Shown here piece by piece: positions 27,110-35,339 of a DNA stretch of 64,000 bases. Every line of letters begins with the position of its first letter. Within the stretch, counting starts at the first letter, position 1. The stretch lies in contig CANMSL010000001.1 of NCBI GenBank assembly GCA_947500505.1, positions 558,001 to 622,000 on the forward strand, read 5' to 3'. The notes beneath the pieces are model-generated. The model had not been told where the DNA came from. It ran no database searches and was given only the letters and a program-made list of their open reading frames with translations. Both the position numbers and the translations under genes were made by a program. Source of the stretch: an uncultured Aquimarina sp. Lineage in GTDB: Bacteria > Bacteroidota > Bacteroidia > Flavobacteriales > Flavobacteriaceae.

Positions 27110-27862
27110 ATGGAAGCAATTATACAGAACATAATAAACGAATTCGTTACAGAATATAAAAAAAGAGAAGAAGTTATTGGCCTGCTACTAACGGGTAGTT
27201 ATGCCAACGGAACGCAAAATAATCGTTCGGACATAGATATAAGAATTTTATTTGATAAAAATGCAGATATTTATGAAAAGCGTGTAATTAAATTAGCCGG
27301 AAAATATTTCTCTATAATAGGGCAATCTACTTTAAAAACGTATAAAACATTTTATGATCAATTACGAGTCTTTACGAAGTTTGAGGCAAGAGTTTTCTTT
27401 AAAAGCAAAATACTCTATGATAAAACTGGCGAAGCTAAACACATTAAAGACGAAGCTAAAATAATTATCGATAAACCTTTTCCTGAACCAAACCAAATAG
27501 AACTAAAAAAAAGACTCTATATTCTTTGGAATGTCAAACAGGGTTTGTTAACACACAATGGTTATGAATTTGCTCTAAACTATTATTTATTTCTAAATGA
27601 ATTATTATGTCTATATTCAAAAATGCTAAGGACTGAGGTTTGTTACCCTATCTTCAAATTGGATTTATATTTTTTTAATGAATCATTTAGAAAAAAATTT
27701 CCCATTTCGGAATTTCCAGATAAAGAATTTGCAAAGAAATTTACAGAAAGTCTTAAAGCAAAAAAAACTACTGACCGGAAAAAGTTTGTTAATATTCTTT
27801 GGAGTTTTATCCACTCTAAAACTGATATCGACTTTAACAATTATTCTCTAAACATAAGCTAA
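27110..27862 (+). CDS. nucleotidyltransferase-fold protein (KNTase/MNT-like)
   Basis: A 250-residue protein. The motif LLTGSYANGTQNNRSDIDIRI gives Gly29-Ser30 and Asp41/Asp43, and an acidic residue follows near FTKFEARVFF (Glu92), so the metal site looks complete. The C-terminal half is helical (KKRLYILWNVKQGLLTHNGYEFAL) like the C-terminal domain of kanamycin-type nucleotidyltransferases, and has the same layout as residues ~1-250 of the protein at 24779-26431. There is no HEPN RxxxxxH motif, so a MNT-HEPN toxin-antitoxin is not supported. It lies 4 bases from the end of the LanB elimination gene (convergent). Confidence 0.75.
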   Translation: MEAIIQNIINEFVTEYKKREEVIGLLLTGSYANGTQNNRSDIDIRILFDKNADIYEKRVIKLAGKYFSIIGQSTLKTYKTFYDQLRVFTKFEARVFFKSKILYDKTGEAKHIKDEAKIIIDKPFPEPNQIELKKRLYILWNVKQGLLTHNGYEFALNYYLFLNELLCLYSKMLRTEVCYPIFKLDLYFFNESFRKKFPISEFPDKEFAKKFTESLKAKKTTDRKKFVNILWSFIHSKTDIDFNNYSLNIS

Positions 27863-27866
27863 ATAC

Positions 27867-28754
27867 TCAATCTTTTCTAGCAATCACCGACAAATAGTAA
27901 CGATACAGAAAATTATAGCACACCATTTCATAAACTCGATTTTTTGACTTAAACAAACGATTCATTAGCATATGAATATAACTTTCTAAAAGGTTATCCA
28001 AATTATTATTTAACATATTTTTACTTTGTTTTTCTAAAATTACTTCTGCTACAATTGTTGTTGCTTTTTGTTTTTCCCATAAAACCTTTAACAACGGATC
28101 ATATTTAGGTTGGTCATTTTTATTAAGTGACATAAACATATCAACAGAATTCCTATTTTTTCTATACCTATCTTTTAGCTGTTCGTTTAGCTTTTTAGAT
28201 ACTCCAAATTCATTTCTATAACTAGTTTTTAGATTGTTTGCGAGAGCTAGTTTTTGATTCTCAGTGTATTTAAAACTATCAAGTAAAATATCAATAGCGC
28301 GTAGTCCTAAGAGCCATCGAATTTCTTCTCCTTTCTCTATTTCTTCAATCATTTCTAATAAAGAAACAATCATTATACTATCTTGAAAAAAAAGTGTCTC
28401 TGTCAGCTCTATTAGGTCACTCCCATAACGTTCCAGTTCACGTCGATAGGTATCAATTTGTATTTTATAAATCAAGTCATTACTAAGTAAATCCTTTAAA
28501 AGAGGAGTAATATAATTAATAATTTTTTGTATATGAACTACATCAGTAAGACAAAAACGAATTCTTAAATGTTTTTTTGGATCTGAATATCTAATGAAAA
28601 ACCATTTTTCTATGAGTTTTTTTTCAAGTAAAAGTTCAGTTAAAGGCTTAATTAAGTTCACTAGTATTAAATCCGCAGTAGTAGATCCAGAATAAATCTT
28701 GTAGTATAACCATTTTTCACCTAATATAAATGATCTTTTGACATTCTCATCCAT
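27867..28754 (-). CDS. lanB2: lanthipeptide dehydratase, elimination subunit (SpaB_C domain)
   Basis: A 295-residue protein equal to the C-terminal elimination domain of a class I LanB, which removes glutamate from glutamylated Ser/Thr to give dehydroamino acids. Signatures: WLYYKIYSGSTTADLILVN at the start, WFFIRYSDPKKHLRIRF (catalytic-type Arg residues) and SYIHMLMNRLF near the end with the conserved His. It begins 2 bases after the glutamylation subunit gene, so the LanB function is split over two genes, as in thiopeptide systems and, from memory, pinensin. Symbol is descriptive. Confidence 0.88.
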   Translation of the reverse strand: MDENVKRSFILGEKWLYYKIYSGSTTADLILVNLIKPLTELLLEKKLIEKWFFIRYSDPKKHLRIRFCLTDVVHIQKIINYITPLLKDLLSNDLIYKIQIDTYRRELERYGSDLIELTETLFFQDSIMIVSLLEMIEEIEKGEEIRWLLGLRAIDILLDSFKYTENQKLALANNLKTSYRNEFGVSKKLNEQLKDRYRKNRNSVDMFMSLNKNDQPKYDPLLKVLWEKQKATTIVAEVILEKQSKNMLNNNLDNLLESYIHMLMNRLFKSKNRVYEMVCYNFLYRYYLSVIARKD

Positions 28755-28756
28755 AA

Positions 28757-31006
28757 TTATACCACAGTTTTATTTAGTTTTTGTTCATTAAAGAAAGATA
28801 TGACCACTTGATTTGCGAAATAATCTTTTTCACTCTTACCATTTTCATCTTCTAAAAATAGAAACTCCACTAATTTGAAAGTTTTCTTATTTTTAGTCAA
28901 AGATAAAAGCAGTTTTACACAAGTATAATTATTCATATTTATTAAAAGTTCATTGTCTCCTTCTTGTAATACTACAAATTTGGGAATTTGTCTTTCCTTT
29001 CTCCATTTTTTGATTTCCTTTAATAATTTTTCTTCATTGTGTAAAATTTCTAAAAAATTTCTAATGTCTATCTTTGTAAGATTCCAAGTAGCCTTTGAAA
29101 TAATAATACTTTCGTAAGTTATCCTAGGCAGAAAATCAAATTCTTGTGAAAGAGGACCCCAATCAAAACTTACACCTAAACGATTATTCTGTAATTGCAA
29201 ATCCCCTAAAAAATGATATATAGGTAAGGAGTTATTTTTATAGTTGTGTGCGTTTGTGAATCGAGGTATTACCTCTTTATTATTTTTACTGGATTCCATT
29301 ATGATTTGATTTTTTTTTATCGAAATCATCAAATCATCTATTAATAATTGATGCTCTGGTTTTTTTAAAGATTTTGTCAAATAAGGTATCTCATAATCTC
29401 GTAGAATTGGCCTCATTAGGACATTTCCAGTTCTTGTTTGAGGAAGATGTAATACCTCAGCCAAAATTTTGTTTTTATTAATGTTATTTTCTACGTTAAT
29501 TATAGATTTTACATGATCAAAAATTTCTTTATCTGCATAGCAAAATCTACTTAATAATTTAGCTCCACTTGTTCCTCCTGCCCAAGACATCGACAATGTT
29601 TCCTTACCATTAATATTGATTATTTCTATCAATGAATACATACTATCAGGTAAATCTTCCCAACACTCTTCAAATTCCGAAAAATCACCATCAACAAGAT
29701 CAATAATATATTCTTTGTTCTTATTAGAGGCTAGTAATTTTTTCAATAAAACAGTATACACTTTATTCCATTCAATATTTCTATAAGAATAATTATCAAA
29801 ATTATTTTTTTGTAGCACAAGACCATCTATTAAATCACAGTCATTTTCATAATCTTGCTTCTGTATATAACCTATGCCCATTTCAACATCTAATACATTA
29901 GACAATGACACTTTCCTGTTTTCGTAACGCTCTTTAAATGCTTGTTTAAATCTGTTCATTGGTGTATCTGAATGAGATAAAGACATTTTATTTAGAAACG
30001 TTAATGCCTTTTTCGCTTTTTCAGCTATATCTAGATCTAAATTGTTCTCATTAGTTCCTAAAATCATATCTGTTTGAAACAGATACTTCATATTAAAACC
30101 CGTTCCAAGCGACTCAAGTAATTTTACAATTTCTATATATGTCTCTATTTCTCCACCTCGATTAGAGTCTATATGATTCATCATTTGCTCAACATTCTTT
30201 AAAGTATAAATTATTTCATCAACACCTTCTAATTTATTCAATACCGTAAAAATTTGATTCAAAAATTCATCTCCAGATATAGATGGCTCTAATTCACTTG
30301 TTAGCAACTGCTTATCAATCATCAAATTAATAAAATGTAGTGATTCATCAATCGTAATTTCATTATCTAGGAGTATGTTAGCCAAGTCTATTGGTCTTAA
30401 ACCGTTTTGAGCTTTGTTTAAAATGATTTGAATATAATCATTTGGTTTTACCGATTTTATGTTATGCTCTCTGTTTCCATTTACATATTTATATTCGATG
30501 TATCTAATAGAATCACCTACCTTATAAATACTCGTGTTTGGAAAGAATAAAAGTTGGTTTCTAATATATTCTTTATTTACTAAGTCTTGAGCAAGTGCTA
30601 CTAGATAACTCATATCTAGTCGTGTATGCCGATCATGAGAAAATTCTGATTTGATTTTCATATTAGTAACCTTTGAAAATTCACCTACCCCACATCCGGC
30701 AAATATTCCAAATGGAGTGCATCTAGACGACATTCTACTTAAATATTTTAGTAGCGTTAAGGTCAATTTTTCAACTTCTTTCTTTTCAACTAATTCACCT
30801 TTAAACCACTTCTCTAATTTAAACTGCAAGGATGGCGAAGCTAAAAAAATTGATTCCTTAATGAGAGGAGAAGAATAAATTTCTTTTAACTTGTCAATAT
30901 CAATATTTTTTTCTTCAGTCAGCTTTTTGTAAAAATTGATGGAAAGTAAAGGCGATCTTAATACGTATTTATCAAAGTATCTGTAAGGATTTCTATTTTT
31001 TTTCAT
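28757..31006 (-). CDS. lanB1: lanthipeptide dehydratase, glutamylation subunit (Lant_dehydr_N)
   Basis: A 749-residue protein equal to the N-terminal part of LanB, which uses glutamyl-tRNA to glutamylate Ser/Thr of the precursor. Signatures: LRSPLLSINFYKKL near residue 16, SSRCTPFGIFAGCGVGEF near 100, MSWAGGTSGAKLLSRF near 475 and RPILRDYEIPYL near 535. It ends where the elimination domain would start in a full LanB. It lies between lanC (9-base gap) and the elimination gene, all on the minus strand, so the three are one operon. Symbol is descriptive. Confidence 0.9.
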   Translation of the reverse strand: MKKNRNPYRYFDKYVLRSPLLSINFYKKLTEEKNIDIDKLKEIYSSPLIKESIFLASPSLQFKLEKWFKGELVEKKEVEKLTLTLLKYLSRMSSRCTPFGIFAGCGVGEFSKVTNMKIKSEFSHDRHTRLDMSYLVALAQDLVNKEYIRNQLLFFPNTSIYKVGDSIRYIEYKYVNGNREHNIKSVKPNDYIQIILNKAQNGLRPIDLANILLDNEITIDESLHFINLMIDKQLLTSELEPSISGDEFLNQIFTVLNKLEGVDEIIYTLKNVEQMMNHIDSNRGGEIETYIEIVKLLESLGTGFNMKYLFQTDMILGTNENNLDLDIAEKAKKALTFLNKMSLSHSDTPMNRFKQAFKERYENRKVSLSNVLDVEMGIGYIQKQDYENDCDLIDGLVLQKNNFDNYSYRNIEWNKVYTVLLKKLLASNKNKEYIIDLVDGDFSEFEECWEDLPDSMYSLIEIININGKETLSMSWAGGTSGAKLLSRFCYADKEIFDHVKSIINVENNINKNKILAEVLHLPQTRTGNVLMRPILRDYEIPYLTKSLKKPEHQLLIDDLMISIKKNQIIMESSKNNKEVIPRFTNAHNYKNNSLPIYHFLGDLQLQNNRLGVSFDWGPLSQEFDFLPRITYESIIISKATWNLTKIDIRNFLEILHNEEKLLKEIKKWRKERQIPKFVVLQEGDNELLINMNNYTCVKLLLSLTKNKKTFKLVEFLFLEDENGKSEKDYFANQVVISFFNEQKLNKTVV

Positions 31007-31015
31007 AATTATAAC

Positions 31016-32233
31016 TTATACAATCATAAGACATTCATCCCAAGTAGTTTCGAGATCTGAAAGATGAAAGATTATAGCCAAACCAATACCTGCAATTCCC
31101 GTAAGAAGATTTGTCTCCTTTGTCCACATTTTGTCAGGGCCAGACCAAGTCTTATATCCAGCATAGCCATCTTTAAAAGTACTTAAACTAATACTTTTCT
31201 CAATCCAATGTATTGCAGCTTCTCTAAAAATGTTATTCTGAGTTTCTCTATACAATCTATTGTAAATTTGAGCATTTCCATAGGATCCGTGACACAAACC
31301 AGCATCTTTTACTAATGATTCTTCAAATGTTTTTCTATTTGCCGAGTGAACTAAAATTTGTAAAGATTTTTTACCTAAATATTTATCTTTTAGTGCTTTG
31401 GATGCAATTCTCAATGTAAGCCCGATACCTAGGTCTCCATAACACCAAGCCAGCCTACTAGAGTTATGATCTGCAGGGTTAGTAATCCAATTAGGAAATA
31501 ATGAAAAAGCATTTTTATCCAAATTTTCAAAACTCAACACATAAGAAATAGCTCCCTTTAATAGTGGCAATACATCCAGTTTAAATTCCTCAAATAGGTA
31601 CAATCGAGAAAGAAAATTAATGATACTTGACATTCCATGTGATAGACTTAAATTGTATCCTTGCTGACCAGTTTTTTTATTCAAAACAGATGACCACTTA
31701 ATACCATTTTTATCTTTTTCAGATAATTGTTTAAGGCTAGAAACTAAAAAAAATAAATAATCAGTGTAACGTTTCTTTAGTATATCGGATTTTGTGTTTT
31801 TGTATCTTTTAAGGAAATAATAGCCGTATCCAATTGCTCCATGTAAGAAATCATAATACTTTTTTTTTAAGTCATTAGTCATGACTTGGTAGAGGTATCC
31901 ATCTAAATCGGATAACAATCCATCTGTGTCTGTTTCTACAAACTTTTCCTCTACCACATGATCCAAGACCCACCCAAATCCCGCTATTCCTGAGCAATAG
32001 GTTGGAAAACTATATCCAAGATTAATACGATCAATAGATTCTTCTAATATATTAATTCCTTTAGTATAATATTGGTCTGCGTTTAACAGCTTAGAATAGT
32101 AAAAATAAAATAAAGAAACTCCTGAGATTCCCGACAAAACACCAATCTTTAAGTTTTTATGAGATTGATCTTCAATACTTTCACAAATTTCTTCTAATAT
32201 TTTTAGTAATCTTTGCCTTATAAATTGGTCCAA
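31016..32233 (-). CDS. lanC: lanthionine synthetase C-family cyclase
   Basis: A 405-residue zinc cyclase that joins Cys thiols to dehydrated Ser/Thr to form (methyl)lanthionine rings. The toroidal repeat motifs are clear (SGIAGFGWVL, DFLHGAIGYGYY, LLTGIAGIGLAI). Zinc ligands are Cys264 (RLAWCYGDLG), Cys314 and His315 (AGLCHGSYGN), and the acid/base His is His199 (NLSLSHGM), all matching NisC. It is the first gene of the minus-strand operon and is divergent from the precursor gene. Symbol is descriptive. Confidence 0.93.
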   Translation of the reverse strand: MDQFIRQRLLKILEEICESIEDQSHKNLKIGVLSGISGVSLFYFYYSKLLNADQYYTKGINILEESIDRINLGYSFPTYCSGIAGFGWVLDHVVEEKFVETDTDGLLSDLDGYLYQVMTNDLKKKYYDFLHGAIGYGYYFLKRYKNTKSDILKKRYTDYLFFLVSSLKQLSEKDKNGIKWSSVLNKKTGQQGYNLSLSHGMSSIINFLSRLYLFEEFKLDVLPLLKGAISYVLSFENLDKNAFSLFPNWITNPADHNSSRLAWCYGDLGIGLTLRIASKALKDKYLGKKSLQILVHSANRKTFEESLVKDAGLCHGSYGNAQIYNRLYRETQNNIFREAAIHWIEKSISLSTFKDGYAGYKTWSGPDKMWTKETNLLTGIAGIGLAIIFHLSDLETTWDECLMIV

Positions 32234-32384
32234 TTATATTTAATTTTAATTTTCTCATTATAAAATTAAGGGATTGGTTTTTAGATTAATACTAATTAAC
32301 CTACTGTTTACTTAAGTTTAACTTTTTTTAAGAAAGGTATTTAGCTAATCTAGTTAACTTTAAAGTAAATTAAAACCTAAATAC

Positions 32385-32594
32385 ATGGAAAAAAAATCAT
32401 TTAACCGGAAATTAAAGCTTGAGGATAAAATAGTCGCTAAGCTAAATAAGAAAAATATGAATCAAATTCACGGAGGTGAAGTTTGGACAGATACTAATTG
32501 CGATCGTACAGCTTGTGACGACAGAGGTGACACTAGTGGTTTCTGTGAGGGTCAAACAGATGTCGCATATGCGTGTACTACTGGGGCAACATAA
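32385..32594 (+). CDS. lanA: class I lanthipeptide precursor, GG-leader
   Basis: A 69-residue precursor. The leader (residues 1-31) has the Bacteroidota form KLKLEDKIVAKLNKKNM then NQIHGG, ending in the double glycine at 30-31. The 38-residue core has four cysteines (39, 44, 54, 64) and Thr/Ser at 35, 37, 42, 50, 51, 58, 65, 66 and 69, enough for up to four rings; for example Thr35/Thr37-Cys39, Thr42-Cys44 and Thr50/Ser51-Cys54 have short ring spacing. It is divergent from lanC-lanB1-lanB2. The GG site calls for a C39 protease, which is not in the cluster. The ring pattern is inference. Confidence 0.9.
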   Translation: MEKKSFNRKLKLEDKIVAKLNKKNMNQIHGGEVWTDTNCDRTACDDRGDTSGFCEGQTDVAYACTTGAT

Positions 32595-32650
32595 AGTCTA
32601 AACTATTTGTGAGTTATTAATATTACTTATAGGAAATTTTGAAAAAAAAA

Positions 32651-32697
32651 GTTAAACAAAAATCTCTGGAGAAATTCTCCAGAGATTTTTGTTTAAC
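32651..32697. terminator. long perfect inverted repeat, bidirectional terminator
   Basis: Two perfectly complementary 23-base arms (gttaaacaaaaatctctgga.. and its complement) separated by one base, flanked by A- and T-rich tracts. It lies between the precursor and the second LanC-like gene, 57 bases after the precursor stop. It covers the TTG at 32689, which therefore is unlikely to be a start codon. Confidence 0.85.
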
Positions 32698-32727
32698 TTA
32701 TTATCCGTTTTCTTTTATAAAATCAAT

Positions 32728-33957
32728 TTGAAAGTGTACAGATCAAGAGTATTTGACCAATTAAAAAAAATAGATAGACTTTTAAATAATTCTAATACTA
32801 ATGACATATCGTTGAGATCAGGAATACCAGGAATTATTCTTTTTAATTTATACTATTATAAATTGACTGGCAAAGAAGAATTACGAGAGTTTATCTTAAA
32901 TGATTTAGATGTTTTATTTGATTTATTAGAATTTAAAAATAAAATCACAATAGATTTTATAGAAGGATTAACTGGTATAGGTTGGCTGCTAAATCATATA
33001 TCTAATTCTGATGTTATTTCACTACATAGAAAACAATTCTCTGCTATTGATATTTTGATTTCAGAACAGTTATATAAAAAATTACCAGAAGAAAATCTTG
33101 ATTTTTTATATGGTTTATCCGGTATTTTGAATTATCTAATTGAAAATAATCAAGAATCCCAGTCAAAAGTACTTTTAAAAATAGTGAATACTTTATTTAA
33201 AAGTCTCAAAAAAGTTTTAGAAAAAAGTTTCAAAACGAATATTGATGAATCAGTAGAGGAAATATCAAAAGTAATATCGCCTCAAATTGATATGAATACT
33301 GATTTAAAAATCAATTTAAGTATAGCAGAAGGTTTAACGGGTGTATTAGCTATATTATTAAAATTATTTGAAAAGAATATACACAAAAATAAATCTCTAA
33401 ATTTAATTAGAGAAATTACTCACATTATAATGTCTTGGAAATATGATCCTAATGCATGTAATTCGTACTTTCCATCATATTCATCTATTAACAATAATCA
33501 AATTCATGATTCAAGATTTTCCTGGAATAAAGGGGACTTAAGTATTCTATATCTATTGTTAAAGTCCGCAAGCATGTTAAAAGATGATAGATTATACTCT
33601 GAAATATTAGAAATGTCAATATTTACATCTCATAGAAAAGATTTCATAGAAAATGGTTTAAGAAATATATGGATATATAATGGTACCTCAGGGGTTGCTT
33701 ATGTTTTTCATAAAATGTTTTCAGAAACAGGAATAAAAGACTTTAGGTTTGCATCAGAATATTGGTATTATTTAACCTTAGAATATTTGGAGTTAGACGA
33801 CTATAATTTTGGGAAACTACCAGCATATAATAATTGGCATTCTGCTAACTCATTTAACACAGGTTTTCTAGAAGGTTTTTCAGGCCTAGGGTTATCATTG
33901 ATAAATAGTATATCTGATGTAAAACCTAATTGGGATAGTGCTCTATTATTGTCTTAG
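32728..33957 (+). CDS. LanC-like protein lacking all catalytic residues
   Basis: A ~409-residue LanC relative; the frame is open from 32689, but that part is inside a terminator stem, so I start at TTG 32728 (GTG 32734 is equally possible). The fold repeats are kept (IEGLTGIGWLLN, LDFLYGLSGILNYL, NLSIAEGLTGVL, FLEGFSGLGLSL). At the active-site positions of the neighbouring LanC it has SRFSWNKGDLS (Asn for the zinc Cys), IYNGTSGVAY (Tyr-Asn for Cys-His) and Glu for the acid/base His. The frame is intact over 1.2 kb, so this is not simple decay. It may bind the precursor, assist LanB/LanC or serve in immunity; nothing shows which. More AT-rich than lanC. Confidence 0.85.
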   Translation: MKVYRSRVFDQLKKIDRLLNNSNTNDISLRSGIPGIILFNLYYYKLTGKEELREFILNDLDVLFDLLEFKNKITIDFIEGLTGIGWLLNHISNSDVISLHRKQFSAIDILISEQLYKKLPEENLDFLYGLSGILNYLIENNQESQSKVLLKIVNTLFKSLKKVLEKSFKTNIDESVEEISKVISPQIDMNTDLKINLSIAEGLTGVLAILLKLFEKNIHKNKSLNLIREITHIIMSWKYDPNACNSYFPSYSSINNNQIHDSRFSWNKGDLSILYLLLKSASMLKDDRLYSEILEMSIFTSHRKDFIENGLRNIWIYNGTSGVAYVFHKMFSETGIKDFRFASEYWYYLTLEYLELDDYNFGKLPAYNNWHSANSFNTGFLEGFSGLGLSLINSISDVKPNWDSALLLS

Positions 33958-34147
33958 AAATTATTGTATATTCGATATTTATTGTTATGTTCTCAAATTA
34001 AGTCTATTCCTTTTAATAACTTTGATTTGCTTTAGATAGAGATACAATATTTAATGCGTGCTTCAGAACTTCTTATTTTTTTAAATATATAAATTAGTTT
34101 AAAGTGTAACTTTAACTAATTACATTAGAATTTATAATAACACAAAA

Positions 34148-34175
34148 CCTCTCTCAATTTGAGCGAGGTTTTTTT
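34148..34175 (+). terminator. terminator in the right repeat copy
   Basis: cctctctca/tgagcgagg with one mismatch and a run of seven T. Confidence 0.7.
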
Positions 34176-34193
34176 ATACATTATGTTTACCTT
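34148..34193. repeat. right copy of imperfect direct repeat (terminator + promoter)
   Basis: Partner of 26996-27040. The hairpin here has one mismatch in the stem. Confidence 0.75.
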
Positions 34194-34195
34194 TG
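34188..34195 (+). promoter_or_regulatory. predicted -7 box (TACCTTTG)
   Basis: Perfect TAnnTTTG just after the terminator, 116 bases before the membrane-protein gene at 34311. In the left repeat copy the same position reads TACCTTAG, so only this copy keeps the consensus. Confidence 0.45.
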
Positions 34196-34310
34196 AGAAA
34201 AATAAATTTAAAAATAAGATTCCGCGCTGAAACGGAATTAGTTTAACTTACTATGTTTATCTCCGAATTTTCGGAATAAAAATAGCGTTCCACTAACTAA
34301 ACACATCATT

Positions 34311-34751
34311 ATGTACGAAGCAATACAAATCCTTCACTCTTATTGGGCATATTTAGTCGTTCTTGTGGTAACACTTGCTACTATAAACGCTTTAATCGGT
34401 TTCTTTACCAAAAGAGAATATGCTCCCAAAGATTTTAGAATATCACTTTTTGGATTAATTGTTACACATCTTCAATTACTAATAGGAATAATTATATTTT
34501 TTGTTTCCCCAACGGTTGTATGGTTTACAGAAGGAATTGGAATGGGAGAAATCATGAAAGATCCTTTATTGCGATTATATAATGTAGAGCACCCTATGGT
34601 GATGATTTTAACCGTAGTTTTTATTACTGTTGGATACTCTAAGCACAAGAAGAAACTTACCTCTACTCCCAAGTTTAAAATGTTAGCAATTTTCTATACG
34701 ATAGCCTGGATATTGATGTTGTCCAGAATCCCCTGGGCAAACTGGTTTTAA
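34311..34751 (+). CDS. four-helix membrane protein, cytochrome-b-like
   Basis: A 146-residue protein with four hydrophobic helices. Histidines lie in or near the helices (QILHSYWAY, LIVTHLQLLIG, NVEHPMVMIL), which would suit heme binding; similar flavobacterial proteins are often labelled cytochrome b, an assignment I have not verified. The gene ends 4 bases inside the convergent YjbQ gene. It probably was the neighbour of the Oar-like receptor locus before the lanthipeptide insertion. Confidence 0.7.
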   Translation: MYEAIQILHSYWAYLVVLVVTLATINALIGFFTKREYAPKDFRISLFGLIVTHLQLLIGIIIFFVSPTVVWFTEGIGMGEIMKDPLLRLYNVEHPMVMILTVVFITVGYSKHKKKLTSTPKFKMLAIFYTIAWILMLSRIPWANWF

Positions 34752-35170
34752 GACCCAAAAGCTGTTAACACTAGTTTTCTGGAACCTCCATAATTTCTAT
34801 GCTCGCATAGGTAAATTCCTTGCCAGGTTCCCAGATTAAGCTTCCCTTTTGTGATAGGTATTTGGATAGAAGCACCCATTAGTGAAGCTTTTATATGTGC
34901 AGGCATATCATCTGTCCCTTCGTACGTATGGATATAATATGGCGCATTTTCCGGAACCAAAATGTTCATATGACTTTCAAAATCTTTGCGAACAGTTGGA
35001 TCAGCATTCTCATTGATCGTTAGACTTGCCGAAGTATGCTTAATAAACACCTGTAATTGCCCAACTTCTATCCCACTGATTTCAGGAAACTCAGCATATA
35101 CTTCTTCAGTAATTAAGTGAAACCCTCTAGGGTATGGCTGGAGCTTAATTTCTTTTTGGAAGAATTTCAT
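34748..35170 (-). CDS. YjbQ/UPF0047 family protein (thiamine-phosphate synthase-like side activity)
   Basis: A 140-residue cytosolic protein with the family motif HTSASLTINENADPTV and the C-terminal TWQGIYLCEHRN; members show a weak thiamine-phosphate synthase activity in E. coli but their true role is unknown. I choose ATG 35170 (MKFFQKEIKLQPYPRGF) because the four upstream in-frame codons fall inside a dispersed palindrome (35176-35202) and homologues begin at this point. Confidence 0.88.
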   Translation of the reverse strand: MKFFQKEIKLQPYPRGFHLITEEVYAEFPEISGIEVGQLQVFIKHTSASLTINENADPTVRKDFESHMNILVPENAPYYIHTYEGTDDMPAHIKASLMGASIQIPITKGKLNLGTWQGIYLCEHRNYGGSRKLVLTAFGS

Positions 35171-35175
35171 AAACT

Positions 35176-35202
35176 TTGTCATTCCAGTGTAGGCTGGAAT
35201 CT
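35176..35202. repeat. dispersed flavobacterial palindrome (GTCATTCCAG...CTGGAAT)
   Basis: gtcattccag-tgtagg-ctggaatct forms a 7-bp hairpin. I recall the same kind of unit at many intergenic sites in Flavobacteriaceae; only one copy is in this window. Confidence 0.5.
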
Positions 35203-35311
35203 ATTTTGTTATTTAGTTACCTTTCCCTCAAAGAGAAAAGTTAAAAAGAGTTTTCAACTAATTTAATATAAATTTTAAATCAATAATAGATGGTATTCTT
35301 TTTAACTCCAA

Positions 35312-35319
35312 TACCTTTG
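35312..35319 (+). promoter_or_regulatory. predicted -7 box (TACCTTTG)
   Basis: Perfect TAnnTTTG, 20 bases before the HAD gene's ATG. Confidence 0.55.
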
Positions 35320-35339
35320 CTGTTTTAAATTTTGATCCT

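Larger units (their letters stand above)
33958..34310. other. intergenic scar with terminator and promoter
   Basis: After the LanC-like gene this 353-base stretch holds no gene. Around 34099-34110 the bases aactttaactaa could be the last codons (Asn-Phe-Asn-stop) of an Oar-like receptor, then a terminator (34148-34175), a promoter (34188-34195) and two small hairpins (attccg/cggaat at 34220-34239; ccgaattttcgg at 34263-34274). Confidence 0.45.

Noticed and set aside
27110..27862. MNT-HEPN toxin-antitoxin pair
   Set aside because: The nucleotidyltransferase motif is present, but neither this protein nor a neighbour shows the HEPN RxxxxxH motif.
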